64,000 nucleotides of DNA from an uncultured Prevotellaceae bacterium (GCA_902762325.1 CACWNV010000008.1:62001-126000); one strand, 5' to 3'; numbered from the stretch's first letter, positions 8,508 through 19,393 are shown. A program made the numbers and translations. Notes: generated from the letters alone by a model not told the origin.

Positions 8508-8907
8508 AATATTTTTGACAAAAACTTGTCGGGGAAAAGTGATGAAAGAGAAGTTAAAATGTGTAAAATGTGATTCTTCACTCTTCATTCTCCTTACTTC
8601 ATTTTGTGAAAGCTATGCTTTCGCAGCACGAAAGGTAAGCTTTGACCGCGCCAAAGGTTATGTTTCATCGCCTGAAACATGACCTTTCATGCGGCGAAAC
8701 GATACCTTTGGCGCAGCGAAACGATACCTTTGGCAAATCCATTTTTAGTAAACCGTTGGATTACAGATTAGATTCTTTGTAACTATCTGTGAACCAACGG
8801 CTTACGAAAAACCTCAAAAATGGCGTTTTTTTGACCGAATGACCATTTCGTTGTCAGTACCCCCTGTTTTTTGGGGTCAAAATTCGAATAATTATTGACA
8901 AAACAAG
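8508..8907 (+). repeat. 400-bp intergenic repeat element, copy A
   Basis: Fills the gap between the convergent helicase and OPT genes. Read on the plus strand it begins near TTGACAAAAACTTGTC (8515) and ends near TTATTGACAAAACAAGG (8905). The same element, inverted, lies at 37121-37521 with the same length and very similar outer 60-80 bp (shared GGAAAAGTGATGAAAGAGAA on the left; ACCATTTCGTTGTCA and GGTCAAAATTCGAATA on the right). Inside are a CT-rich strip, six 22-nt modules (8608-8739) and an imperfect stem of about 20 bp (GTAAACCGTTGG near 8748 with CCAACGGCTTAC near 8794). No coding capacity is seen. Confidence 0.8.
8608..8739 (+). repeat. Array of six 22-nt palindromic modules (copy A)
   Basis: Unit starts are 8608, 8630, 8652, 8674, 8696 and 8718, exactly 22 nt apart. 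Each unit is a 5-nt arm (GAAAG, CAAAG or GAAAC), a 5-nt centre, a 5-nt arm (CTTTC, CTTTG or GTTTC) and a 7-nt linker. Arms facing each other across a linker are complementary in units 1-2 (CTTTC-N7-GAAAG), 2-3 (CTTTG-N7-CAAAG) and 3-4 (GTTTC-N7-GAAAC), with single mismatches later. Arms within a unit can often pair too. Confidence 0.85.
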
Positions 8908-8928
8908 GTGGTGTCAACCCTGCGATGA

Positions 8929-10926
8929 CTATGCTTTATTCTTGGTCGCTCTGATGAAGAAACATATCAGTAAGATGTATGCAGCGAGGGAGCAGATTTC
9001 CGACAATGAACTTGCCAGCCACTCCTCGTTAATCGGATTGTATCCGGCAAAACGGATGAACGCGCTGACAACACCCATGAGGGCACCTCCGGCGATGAAA
9101 CCGCTTGCAATGAGCGTTCCTTTCTCACCTCTCTCCTGATTCACTTTCTCGTTCTTTGAACGGGTTGTGACATACCAGTTGACAGCACCGCCTACCAGCA
9201 GAGGAATGTTCAGTTCCATCGGGATGAACATACCGAGGGCAAAGGCGAGAGCCGGTACTTTGCAGAATGTGAGGACGATGGCGATAAGTGCTCCGATGGC
9301 ATACAGCAGCCACGGTGCACCCACACCGTTCATCAGAGGATCGATGACGGCAGCCATGGCGTTTGCCTGAGGAGCCACCAGATGACCTTCCACGTTAGGG
9401 TCGAAACTGTAGGTCATATTCAGCAGCATCATGACACCGCCGACAGTAGCTGCCGAGACCAAAGTGCCGAGGAACTTCCACGTCTCCTGCTTCTTTGGCG
9501 TTGTGCCAAGCCAGTAACCAATCTTCAGGTCGGTGATGAAAGAACCTGCCATGCTGAGTGCCGTGCAGACAACGCCACCCATAATCAGGGCTGCTACCAT
9601 TCCGCTGGTTCCCTTCAGTCCGACTCCAACCATCACAACGGAAGCAAGGATCAGCGTCATCAGGGTCATACCGCTGACTGGATTGGAGCCGACGATGGCG
9701 ATGGCATTGGCAGCAACAGTTGTAAACAGGAAGGCAATGACAGCTACGAGCACGATGGCAACGAGTGCAAACAGCATGTTGCCGTCCATCACGCCAAACC
9801 AGAAGAACAGGAAGATAACGAGTAGGGTAACGATCGATGCAATGGCGATGAAACGGAAGGAAAGGTCTTGCTGGGTGCGTTTCACTGAAACACTCTCACC
9901 GCCTTTGCCTTTCATCTCCTTTGATGCCAGTCCTATCGCGCTCTTGATGATGCCCCATGACTTGATGATGCCGATGATACCAGCCATGGCGATACCACCG
10001 ATACCTATAGATTTACCGTAGCACTTAAAGATCTGTTCGGGACTCATGTCTCCTACAGCCGTGACGATGGAGGGGTCCCACATGTTCAGCACATCGTTGT
10101 GGAACAGCAGCGACATGCCCGGTATGATCAGCCACCATACAGAGAGTGAGCCGAGACAGATGATCAGCGCATATTTGAAGCCGATGATGTATCCCAGTCC
10201 CAGCACCGCTGCACCCGTGTTGACCTTGAACACAAGCTTTGCATTGTCGGCTAACTGCTGGCCGAATCCAAACACACGGGTGGTGAAGTTCTCGTTCCAC
10301 CATCCAAACGTAGCCACGATGAAATCGTATAATCCGCCGACGAGACCTGCCATGATAAGCGGCTTTGCCTGATTGCCGCCCTTAGCACCGCTCACGAGTA
10401 CCTGTGTCGTGGCTGTTGCCTCAGGGAACGGGTACTTGCCGTGCATCTCCTGGACAAAGTACTTTCGGAAGGGGATGAGAAACAGGATGCCGATGATACC
10501 TCCTAACAAGGATGAAATAAAGATGTTGATGAACGAAGCCGACATCTCCGGGTACTTGGCCTGCAAGATGTAGATGGCAGGAAGCGTGAAGATGGCACCG
10601 GCAACGACAGCTCCTGAACAGGCACCGATGCTCTGGATGATGATGTTCTCACCCAGTGCCTTTGAACGCCGGGCAGCAGTTGACACGCCAACGGCAATGA
10701 TCGCAATAGGAATGGCTGCCTCGAAGACCTGTCCGACCTTTAGTCCTAAGTAAGCGGCGGCAGCAGAAAAAAGCATGGCCATCAGGACACCCCATGTCAC
10801 CGACCATGTGTTGACTTCAGGATAAGTGTGTTCGGCATCCATCACCGGCTGGTATTCCTCGCCGTCTTTCAGCTCTCTGAATGCATTCTCAGGCAGTCCT
10901 ACTGCCAGTTTCTCTTGTTCTTCCAT
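8929..10926 (-). CDS. OPT-family oligopeptide transporter
   Basis: 665 residues from the Met at 10926 (MEEQEKLAVGLPENAF). The longer frame to a TTG at 10974 overlaps the promoter and is rejected. The sequence is almost entirely hydrophobic helices, about 14-16 membrane segments, with OPT family landmarks: a soluble N-terminus EYQPVMDAEHTYPEVNTWS, GLKVGQVFEAAIPIAIIAVG in helix 2, the KYPFPEATATTQVLVSGAKGG loop and NPVSGMTLMTLI. Family members import small peptides or metal-chelate compounds by proton symport in the inner membrane; the substrate here cannot be read from sequence. It is a single-gene unit, convergent with the helicase gene, and its stop lies about 20 nt from the end of repeat element A. 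Confidence 0.88.
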   Translation of the reverse strand: MEEQEKLAVGLPENAFRELKDGEEYQPVMDAEHTYPEVNTWSVTWGVLMAMLFSAAAAYLGLKVGQVFEAAIPIAIIAVGVSTAARRSKALGENIIIQSIGACSGAVVAGAIFTLPAIYILQAKYPEMSASFINIFISSLLGGIIGILFLIPFRKYFVQEMHGKYPFPEATATTQVLVSGAKGGNQAKPLIMAGLVGGLYDFIVATFGWWNENFTTRVFGFGQQLADNAKLVFKVNTGAAVLGLGYIIGFKYALIICLGSLSVWWLIIPGMSLLFHNDVLNMWDPSIVTAVGDMSPEQIFKCYGKSIGIGGIAMAGIIGIIKSWGIIKSAIGLASKEMKGKGGESVSVKRTQQDLSFRFIAIASIVTLLVIFLFFWFGVMDGNMLFALVAIVLVAVIAFLFTTVAANAIAIVGSNPVSGMTLMTLILASVVMVGVGLKGTSGMVAALIMGGVVCTALSMAGSFITDLKIGYWLGTTPKKQETWKFLGTLVSAATVGGVMMLLNMTYSFDPNVEGHLVAPQANAMAAVIDPLMNGVGAPWLLYAIGALIAIVLTFCKVPALAFALGMFIPMELNIPLLVGGAVNWYVTTRSKNEKVNQERGEKGTLIASGFIAGGALMGVVSAFIRFAGYNPINEEWLASSLSEICSLAAYILLICFFIRATKNKA

Positions 10927-10971
10927 AGAATATTCCGTTTTATTTCTCTTGTTCTGTATGATTTCTTTGGG

Positions 10972-10979
10972 CAAAGATA
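10972..10979 (-). promoter_or_regulatory. Promoter -7 element for the OPT transporter
   Basis: TATCTTTG on the minus strand. The expected transcript start near 10965 lies downstream of the TTG at 10974, so translation must begin at the ATG at 10926. Confidence 0.65.
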
Positions 10980-11008
10980 GTACAAATCATTTAAAAACCA
11001 AAGAATTA

Positions 11009-11040
11009 TTTGCAGAAACGGATTTATTGTCGTAATTTTG
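11009..11040 (+). promoter_or_regulatory. Near-consensus Bacteroidetes promoter for the M6 protease
   Basis: TTTG at 11009-11012, a 20-nt spacer, then TAATTTTG at 11033-11040. This is the best full match to TTTG-N19-21-TAnnTTTG in the window, 30 nt before the ATG at 11070. Confidence 0.8.
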
Positions 11041-11069
11041 TCAGTCAATAACTCAATTATTTTTTCACA

Positions 11070-13196
11070 ATGCGGAAATTATTCAGCATATTTATTATGT
11101 TACTGATAGCTATGTCTATCAATGCTGTACCAGCAAAGCCAGGGAACTGGAAGAGTTTGAAACTTGCAGATGGAACAGAGGTGAGAGCCCGGTTATGTGG
11201 TGATGAATTCATGCATTTCTGGCTTGCTGACGATGGAAAAAGATACGTTGAAGGCGAGGAAGGAGGCATTTTTTATCCGGCTGACATGGAAGAAATGGTC
11301 AGACACGCCAACGCACGTCGCGCCAAAAGACAGGCGGCAAGAAAAGCCAGAATGCGCCATTTCAGCGAGAATCGCACTCGCTATACGGGCAACAGGAAGG
11401 GACTGATTATTCTTGTGTCCTATCAGAATAAAGACTTTCAGGCAGGTAATGACTCCCTGCTCTTCGATCGTATCGTCAATGAGGTGGGGTATAGTGAAGG
11501 ACGTTTCTCAGGAAGTGTCAAAGACTATTTCCTTGCACAGAGCGGCGGTTCGTTCGAGCTGGATTTTGATGTCGTTGGTCCTGTTGTCTTGTCACATGAT
11601 TATTCCTATTATGGCCGTGACTTAGGTGCTGCAGGAGATGATATACGTCCTGAGCGTATGCTCATAGAAGCTTGTCAGATGGTTGATCCCTATGTCAACT
11701 TTGCCGACTACGACTGGGAAGGAAACGGTGAAGTCGATCAGGTGTTCATCCTCTATGCAGGAAAAGGTCAGGCAGACGGTGGCGCCAGTGATACGGTCTG
11801 GCCCCATGAATGGACACTGATGGAAGCAATGGGAGAGACCATTTCACTGGATGGTGTTGTGATTGACACTTATGCATGTGGAAGTGAGTTGAACGGCACT
11901 AACCGTATCAATGGTATCGGAACCATTTGTCATGAATTCTCCCATTGCATGGGGATTATGGATATGTATGACACAAATGACACCTATAATCCTAATTTCG
12001 GAATGGGTCCCTGGGATATCATGGATAGTGGTACCTATCTTGGTGACGGCTATAAGCCCTGCAGTTATACAAGCTATGAGAAGATGGTCTGTGGCTGGCT
12101 GGATCCGATTGTCCTGAAAAGCGATACTGCCATTACCGCCATGCAACCGCTGAGTATGGGTGGCGAGGCATACATTATATATAATGATAACCACCCAGAC
12201 GAGTATTATATGCTGGAGAACCGTCAGCTGCTGGGCTGGGACGCTTCTTTGTATGGCGCCGGACTTCTTGTCCTTCATGTGGACTACGATGAAAATATCT
12301 GGCAGAACAATAAAATAAACACAACAGATTTTTACAATAGTCACCAGCGTTGTACGATTTTTCATGCAGACAATGCTGACGGCTATATGAGCTATAATGA
12401 TCTGACAGGTGATCCCTATCCATACGTGAGCAAAACCGGAACGGTGAATAATAAGTTGACAGCCACTTCTATTCCTGCTGCGAAAGTCTATAATGCGAAT
12501 ACCGACAAGAGTCTTTTCATGCGGAAGAGCGTGACCGACATCACCCAGAACAGCGATGGAACGATAGCTTTCAACTTCAGTATTGACTTGCCGAGCGACA
12601 CCACATCGACGGACACCATTCCCGGAGGAGACTATATCTTCTATGAGTCGTTTGACGAATGTGCCGGAAAAGGTGGAAATGACGGAGTCTTCAGCGGTAA
12701 CGTTGCTTCTTCTGCGTTCATCCCAGACAATGAAGGATGGACAGGCGAAAAGATGTTCGGAGGAGACCAGTGCGCAAAGTTTGGTACCAGTAGTATTATG
12801 GGTGTTGTCACTTCACCTGCCTTTAAGTTGGACGGAGAAGCAGAGTTGTCGTTCAAGGTTGCTACGTTTGGAAAGGATGATAATTCTGTTGACGTCTATT
12901 TAGGTCAGACATTGCTCGACACGTTTACGATGGGAGATGGAGAGTGGGTGACAATTGACACGGACATTCAAGGAAATGGTAATACCTTCCTCATGTTTAT
13001 TCCTGCCAGACGTTTCTTCCTTGACGAAGTGATAATCAAGAAAAAGGATGCCAACGGCATCGGCAGTATGATTATTACGCGGCAACAACTCAACAAGCGT
13101 ATCTACAGTATCGATGGAAGATACATGGGTACAGATCCCAGTGTGTTGAAGCCGGGCTTGTATATACAAGATGGAAGAAAGATTGTCAGGCATTGA
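11070..13196 (+). CDS. Secreted M6-family metalloprotease
   Basis: 708 residues. A signal peptide (MRKLFSIFIMLLIAMSINA-VP) is followed by an N-terminal propeptide-like region and an M6 (immune inhibitor A-like) catalytic domain. The zinc site is CHEFSHCMGIMDMYD, with His288, Glu289 and His292 as the HExxH residues, followed by the family's downstream GPWDIMDSG segment. A beta-sandwich domain (about 520-640: DYIFYESFDECAGKGG, LSFKVATFGKDDNSVDVYLG) is followed by a C-terminal tail, IYSIDGRYMG...PGLYIQDGRKIVRH, that looks like the sorting-type ends of other exported proteins here. It presumably cleaves extracellular proteins; substrate unknown. Transcribed alone, ending at the shared hairpin 13216-13252. 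Confidence 0.88.
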   Translation: MRKLFSIFIMLLIAMSINAVPAKPGNWKSLKLADGTEVRARLCGDEFMHFWLADDGKRYVEGEEGGIFYPADMEEMVRHANARRAKRQAARKARMRHFSENRTRYTGNRKGLIILVSYQNKDFQAGNDSLLFDRIVNEVGYSEGRFSGSVKDYFLAQSGGSFELDFDVVGPVVLSHDYSYYGRDLGAAGDDIRPERMLIEACQMVDPYVNFADYDWEGNGEVDQVFILYAGKGQADGGASDTVWPHEWTLMEAMGETISLDGVVIDTYACGSELNGTNRINGIGTICHEFSHCMGIMDMYDTNDTYNPNFGMGPWDIMDSGTYLGDGYKPCSYTSYEKMVCGWLDPIVLKSDTAITAMQPLSMGGEAYIIYNDNHPDEYYMLENRQLLGWDASLYGAGLLVLHVDYDENIWQNNKINTTDFYNSHQRCTIFHADNADGYMSYNDLTGDPYPYVSKTGTVNNKLTATSIPAAKVYNANTDKSLFMRKSVTDITQNSDGTIAFNFSIDLPSDTTSTDTIPGGDYIFYESFDECAGKGGNDGVFSGNVASSAFIPDNEGWTGEKMFGGDQCAKFGTSSIMGVVTSPAFKLDGEAELSFKVATFGKDDNSVDVYLGQTLLDTFTMGDGEWVTIDTDIQGNGNTFLMFIPARRFFLDEVIIKKKDANGIGSMIITRQQLNKRIYSIDGRYMGTDPSVLKPGLYIQDGRKIVRH

Positions 13197-13215
13197 TCGA
13201 AATACTGATAAATAA

Positions 13216-13252
13216 AATGCGGGGGGCAAATCATCAGTTTGCTCCCCGCATT
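13216..13252. terminator. Bidirectional terminator between M6 protease and clpB
   Basis: Stem AATGCGGGGGGCAAA (13216-13230) pairs with TTTGCTCCCCGCATT (13238-13252), with one G-T pair and a 7-nt loop. A-rich on the left and T-rich on the right, so it can stop both convergent genes. Confidence 0.8.
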
Positions 13253-13278
13253 ATTATAGAAGTGCGCTTATCCTGGCA

Positions 13279-15786
<2,508 letters not shown>

Positions 15787-15943
15787 ATTCAATTCTCCTT
15801 TCTTTATATATTATTATTGTTTGCTATTTGATGATGGTTTTTCTGATAATTAAGCCCTCAAATAGCAAGCCAATCGGTGGGTTGCGACATATTGTCTCTT
15901 GTTTGTGACAATCTGTCATTATAAAAATGGTTTTTGGAGAAAC

Positions 15944-15972
15944 AAAAAAAGACTTCCTTTTGAGAAGTCTTT
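15944..15972 (-). terminator. Terminator for tRNA-Pro
   Basis: Stem AAAGACTTC (15948-15956) with GAAGTCTTT (15964-15972), 7-nt loop, followed on the minus strand by a T run. Confidence 0.8.
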
Positions 15973-15978
15973 TATCTG

Positions 15979-16052
15979 TCGGGGCGACAGGATTCGAACC
16001 TGCGGCCGCCTGGTCCCAAACCAGGAGCGCTACCGGGCTGCGCTACACCCCG
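15979..16052 (-). tRNA. tRNA-Pro (TGG)
   Basis: 74 nt, minus strand. The acceptor stem CGGGGTG pairs with CGCCCCG and the discriminator is A. The anticodon stem CCTGG/CCAGG encloses loop TTTGGGA with anticodon TGG, and the T-loop is TTCGAAT. CCA is not encoded. Terminator directly downstream. Confidence 0.95.
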
Positions 16053-16131
16053 AATGTGCAAGTTGGAAATAAACCGATTTTGCGGGTGCAAAGTTAGTCT
16101 TTTTTTCCGTAACCTGCAAATATTTACAAGA

Positions 16132-17319
16132 TTATTTTATAATATCGAGATCAACAAAGATCTTTTTCAGAATCTGAACACCACGTTCCACTTGCTCCTT
16201 TGTGTGCGTAGCCATCAGTGCAAACCTTACAAGAGTGTCTTGAGGTGCACAGGCAGGAGGAACGACACTGTTGATGAAAGCACCACCATCGAAAGCCAGT
16301 TTCGTCACACGGAATGTCTTCTCGTAGTCGCGGACGTAAAGTGGGATGATAGGACTCTCGGTCTCACCAATCTCGAATCCTTCCTCACGGAAGCGCTGTA
16401 AGGCGTAGCGGGTGACCTCCCACAGCTTCTCAATGCGTTCGGGCTCCTCCTGAATGATGTGGAGAGCTTCTCTTGCGGCAGCTGTAGCAGCTGGAGTGTC
16501 GGATGCACTGAAGATATATGTGCGACAGCTGTGACGCAGGTAGTTGATCGTGTCGCTTGCACCGGCGATGAAACCACCGATAGAGGCGAGGCTCTTAGAG
16601 AATGTTCCCATGATGAGATCAACTTCGTCAGTCAGTCCGAAGTGGTCGCAGACGCCACGTCCCTGCTTTCCGAAGACACCAAGACCATGAGCTTCGTCAA
16701 CCATCACGGAGCAGTTGTACTTATGCTTCAGCTCGATGATTTCGGGAAGCTTGCACAAGTCACCTTCCATTGAGAACACACCGTCGACGACAATCAGCTT
16801 AATTGCTTCCTGTGGCAGCTTCTGGAGAACTCTCTCGAGGTCTTCCATGTCGTTGTGCTTGTAATGGAGCTGAGTGGCAAAGGAAAGACGACGTCCGTCA
16901 ACAATGCTTGCATGATCGCGATCATCACAGATGATGTAGTCACCACGTCCCACAACAGCCGGTATCACACCTGAATTGACAGAGAAACCAGTGGAAAAAC
17001 ATAAAGTCTCTTCCTTATGGATAAATTCTGCAAGCTCTTTTTCTAACTGTATGTGCAAATCAAGTGTACCATTAAGAAAACGGCTTCCTGCACATCCCGA
17101 ACCATATTTGTCTATGGCAGCCTTGGCTGCATCCAGCACGCGTTGATCACCTGTAAGACCAGTATAGGCATTTGAACCGAACATCAAAACCTTGTGTCCG
17201 TCCATTTCAACTTCAGTGCCCTGTTTGCTAGTTATAGCCCGGAAATAAGGATATACACCAAGAGCCATAAACTTCTGAGGCTCCCGGTAGGCCTTATATC
17301 TTTCTTCTAATTGTCCCAT
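16132..17319 (-). CDS. spt: Serine palmitoyltransferase (alpha-oxoamine synthase family)
   Basis: 395 residues, PLP-dependent, cytosolic or membrane-associated. It condenses serine with a long-chain acyl-CoA to 3-ketosphinganine, the first step of sphingolipid synthesis. Family marks: LMFGSNAYTGLTGD, GSGCAGSRFLNGTLDLH, DDRDHASIVDGRR, VMVDEAHGLGVFG and the PLP-lysine motif GTFSKSLASIGG. As I remember it, the Bacteroides enzyme BT_0870 is very similar along its whole length. The alternative label, 2-amino-3-ketobutyrate CoA ligase, belongs to the same superfamily and is less likely because of this resemblance. Its promoter at 17351 is back to back with that of a lipid kinase gene (17464), which suits a lipid-pathway role. 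The start MGQLEERYKAYREPQKF is the first Met after the promoter. Confidence 0.85.
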   Translation of the reverse strand: MGQLEERYKAYREPQKFMALGVYPYFRAITSKQGTEVEMDGHKVLMFGSNAYTGLTGDQRVLDAAKAAIDKYGSGCAGSRFLNGTLDLHIQLEKELAEFIHKEETLCFSTGFSVNSGVIPAVVGRGDYIICDDRDHASIVDGRRLSFATQLHYKHNDMEDLERVLQKLPQEAIKLIVVDGVFSMEGDLCKLPEIIELKHKYNCSVMVDEAHGLGVFGKQGRGVCDHFGLTDEVDLIMGTFSKSLASIGGFIAGASDTINYLRHSCRTYIFSASDTPAATAAAREALHIIQEEPERIEKLWEVTRYALQRFREEGFEIGETESPIIPLYVRDYEKTFRVTKLAFDGGAFINSVVPPACAPQDTLVRFALMATHTKEQVERGVQILKKIFVDLDIIK

Positions 17320-17350
17320 TTAGATAACGACTAAATTTTGTTTCAGAGTG

Positions 17351-17358
17351 CAAAGATA
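17351..17358 (-). promoter_or_regulatory. Promoter -7 element for spt
   Basis: TATCTTTG on the minus strand, 31 nt before the ATG at 17319. It shares the short intergenic region with the divergent element at 17452. Confidence 0.6.
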
Positions 17359-17451
17359 CAAAAAATGTGTGATATTCTGCATTTTTTCTAAAGAAATCGT
17401 TCTTTTATTGAAAATTATTAGGATTCAGAGAGAGTATTTATTAGAATTTAG

Positions 17452-17459
17452 TAAATTTG
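17452..17459 (+). promoter_or_regulatory. Promoter -7 element for the lipid kinase, implying a leaderless mRNA
   Basis: TAAATTTG ends 4 nt before the ATG at 17464. In Bacteroidetes the transcript starts a few bases after this element, so the mRNA would begin at or next to the start codon. Confidence 0.6.
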
Positions 17460-17463
17460 CAGC

Positions 17464-18492
17464 ATGAAGAAGAAGATTGCTTTCATTATGAATCCAATCT
17501 CGGGAACGACGAGTAAGGACCGGATTCCTCATCTGATAGAGACCACGCTCAACCAAGATCTATATGAATATAATATATTGATGACGGAAAGAGCCGGGCA
17601 TGCTTCTGAACTGGCGGTGAGTGCAAGGGATGAAGGAATAGACATTGTCGTTGCCGTTGGTGGTGACGGTACCGTGAATGAAGTGGCACGATCCATTGTA
17701 CATTCCGACACGGCACTGGGTATCATTCCATGTGGGTCGGGAAATGGACTGGCTCGTCATCTGATGCTTCCCATGAACCTCAAGAAAGCCATTCAGATTA
17801 TTAATCGTTGTGAGATTCATAATCTGGACTATGGCGTGATCAATGGATATCCTTTCTTCTGTACTTGCGGGATGGGGTTTGATGCGTTTGTCAGCATGAA
17901 GTTCGCTGAAGCGGGCAAACGCGGTCCGATTACTTACGTTGAGAATGTCTTGCGTGAAGGATTGAAGTACAAGCCTGAGACCTATGAGATAGAAGACGAG
18001 AACGGAAAGATGCGTTATAAGGCTTTTCTTATTTCTTGTGCCAATGCTTCTCAATATGGCAATAATGCGTATATTGCTCCGCAGGCATCCATGAGCGATG
18101 GTCTGATGGATGTTATCATCATGGAACCGTTTGATGTGCTGGAAGCTCCACAGATCAGCATCGACATGTTCAATAAGACACTCGACAAAAGCTCGAAAAT
18201 CAAGACCTTTAAATGTAAGAAGCTGCGCATCCACCGGAAGGAAGCGGGAGTCATTCACTTTGATGGTGACCCCGTCATGACCGATAAGGACATAGAGATA
18301 GAACTGAAAGAGAAAGGTATCCGCATTATTGTCAACCCCGATGCCGACAAGAGTCTTCGTAAACCGAATATGCTGCAGAGTGCTGCTGCCGACTTATTCA
18401 ATGAAATAAATGTGGTACGCGAAGACCTCACGAAGCAGACTCGGCATATACAGGCGCTTAGTAAGGTCCTTCAGCGGAAATTGAACTTCTGA
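17464..18492 (+). CDS. Diacylglycerol/sphingoid-base kinase family protein
   Basis: 342 residues. N-terminal DAGK catalytic domain (MNPISGTTSKDRIPHLIE; VVAVGGDGTVNEVARSI, the GGDGT nucleotide loop; GIIPCGSGNGLARHLMLP) and a C-terminal beta-rich domain (YKAFLISCANASQYGNNAYIAPQA). The family moves the gamma-phosphate of ATP onto diacylglycerol, ceramide or sphingoid bases. The gene is divergent from serine palmitoyltransferase, so a sphingoid base or ceramide is a plausible substrate; that is inference from position only. The C-terminal 50 residues are a helical extension (LQSAAADLFNEINVV) not needed for the fold. It is convergent with trmN6 with a 9-nt gap and no clear terminator. Confidence 0.85.
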   Translation: MKKKIAFIMNPISGTTSKDRIPHLIETTLNQDLYEYNILMTERAGHASELAVSARDEGIDIVVAVGGDGTVNEVARSIVHSDTALGIIPCGSGNGLARHLMLPMNLKKAIQIINRCEIHNLDYGVINGYPFFCTCGMGFDAFVSMKFAEAGKRGPITYVENVLREGLKYKPETYEIEDENGKMRYKAFLISCANASQYGNNAYIAPQASMSDGLMDVIIMEPFDVLEAPQISIDMFNKTLDKSSKIKTFKCKKLRIHRKEAGVIHFDGDPVMTDKDIEIELKEKGIRIIVNPDADKSLRKPNMLQSAAADLFNEINVVREDLTKQTRHIQALSKVLQRKLNF

Positions 18493-18501
18493 TTACCGCG
18501 T

Positions 18502-19215
18502 TCAGTCCTTGTCGAGATAGAAGTCATTCGTCAGTTCTTTATACCATTCGCTTTTCTCTCCCGTTGCAGTAAGCATGTTTTCGCAGGTTATAATGGTCTG
18601 TAGCGGGCGATGTCTGACAAATGCAATCAAGCTGCGTTTCGGTTGTTTCCCCGGTGTGGTCTTTATCTGGCAGATTCTTGCCGGATAAAGTCCGGAAAGA
18701 TAACCTTCACAGGTGAATTCCTTTTCGTTGTCTGTTGGAATGATGGCACTGAACACACCGTCGTCCGACAGTAGCCGGCTGACACTTCTGAACAGCTCGG
18801 CAAACGAGAGACTGTCTGTATGGCGGGCAGCCGTGCGTCTTGCATCGGGATTCCTGAGGCTGTTAACGAAGAAAGGAGGGTTGGAGACAATGCTGTCGTA
18901 GAGAGGATGCTGTTGTTCAAGATGATTCCGGCAGTAGGATTGAAGTGCCTCTTCCTTCACAATGATCCTTCCCTTGAAAATACTCTCCCTGACATTCTCT
19001 GCTGCCTGTTTGCAAGCTTCAGCATCGATGTCAATGGCAGTGATGTCCGCATCGGGAAACCGCTGAGCCATCATCATGGCAATAATTCCCGTCCCTGTGC
19101 CAATGTCGAGGATTCGGCTGCCTCCTTGTGCCCATGCACCGAGCAGCACGCCGTCGGTTCCCACTTTCATTGCACAGCGGTCCTGATGAATGGTGAAAGA
19201 CTTGAATGTAAACAT
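18502..19215 (-). CDS. trmN6: tRNA1(Val) (adenine-37 N6)-methyltransferase
   Basis: 237 residues, Rossmann-fold SAM-dependent methyltransferase of the YfiC/TrmN6 group. It starts MFTFKSFTIHQDRCAMKVGTDG, matching the conserved F-K-x-F-x-I/V-x-Q/H-D start of that group. Motif I is LDIGTGTGIIAMMMAQR, and the catalytic motif SNPPFF (NPPY/F type) marks an exocyclic amino N6-adenine methylase. By family it modifies A37 of tRNA-Val. The two tRNA genes just upstream are tRNA-Arg, so the neighbourhood says nothing specific about its target. It ends 9 nt from the convergent lipid kinase gene. Confidence 0.85.
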   Translation of the reverse strand: MFTFKSFTIHQDRCAMKVGTDGVLLGAWAQGGSRILDIGTGTGIIAMMMAQRFPDADITAIDIDAEACKQAAENVRESIFKGRIIVKEEALQSYCRNHLEQQHPLYDSIVSNPPFFVNSLRNPDARRTAARHTDSLSFAELFRSVSRLLSDDGVFSAIIPTDNEKEFTCEGYLSGLYPARICQIKTTPGKQPKRSLIAFVRHRPLQTIITCENMLTATGEKSEWYKELTNDFYLDKD

Positions 19216-19234
19216 CCGGCAGTTATTTACGAAG

Positions 19235-19271
19235 AAAGGCTAACACCTGTATGAACAAGTTGTTAGCCTTT
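19235..19271 (-). terminator. Hairpin downstream of the tRNA-Arg pair
   Basis: Perfect 11-bp stem AAAGGCTAACA (19235-19245) with TGTTAGCCTTT (19261-19271) and a 15-nt loop. It lies between the tRNA genes and trmN6 and probably ends tRNA transcription. The T tract is short. Confidence 0.65.
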
Positions 19272-19283
19272 ATACATGGTTTG

Positions 19284-19357
19284 TGACTCCCGCGGGATTC
19301 AAACCCACAACCTTCTGATCCGTAGTCAGATGCTCTATTCAGTTGAGCTAGGGAGCC
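19284..19357 (-). tRNA. tRNA-Arg (ACG), copy 1
   Basis: 74 nt, minus strand. Acceptor GGCTCCC with GGGAGTC, discriminator A, anticodon stem TCTGA/TCAGA, loop CTACGGA with anticodon ACG. No encoded CCA. It differs from copy 2 only in the acceptor stem. Confidence 0.93.
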
Positions 19358-19393
19358 TTCCCCTTTTTTATGATATGTTGCAGTCATTGAAAG

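Noticed and set aside
8608-8739. Module array read as a CRISPR array
   Set aside because: Units are 22 nt with 7-nt variable linkers, the repeat itself varies, and no cas gene is present; spacers of 7 nt are far too short.
10927-10974. 16-residue N-terminal extension of the OPT transporter
   Set aside because: It starts with TTG inside the -7 promoter element, so it cannot be in the transcript from that promoter.
16132-17319. 2-amino-3-ketobutyrate CoA ligase (kbl)
   Set aside because: Same superfamily, but the sequence matches the Bacteroides serine palmitoyltransferase as I recall it, and no threonine dehydrogenase gene is adjacent.
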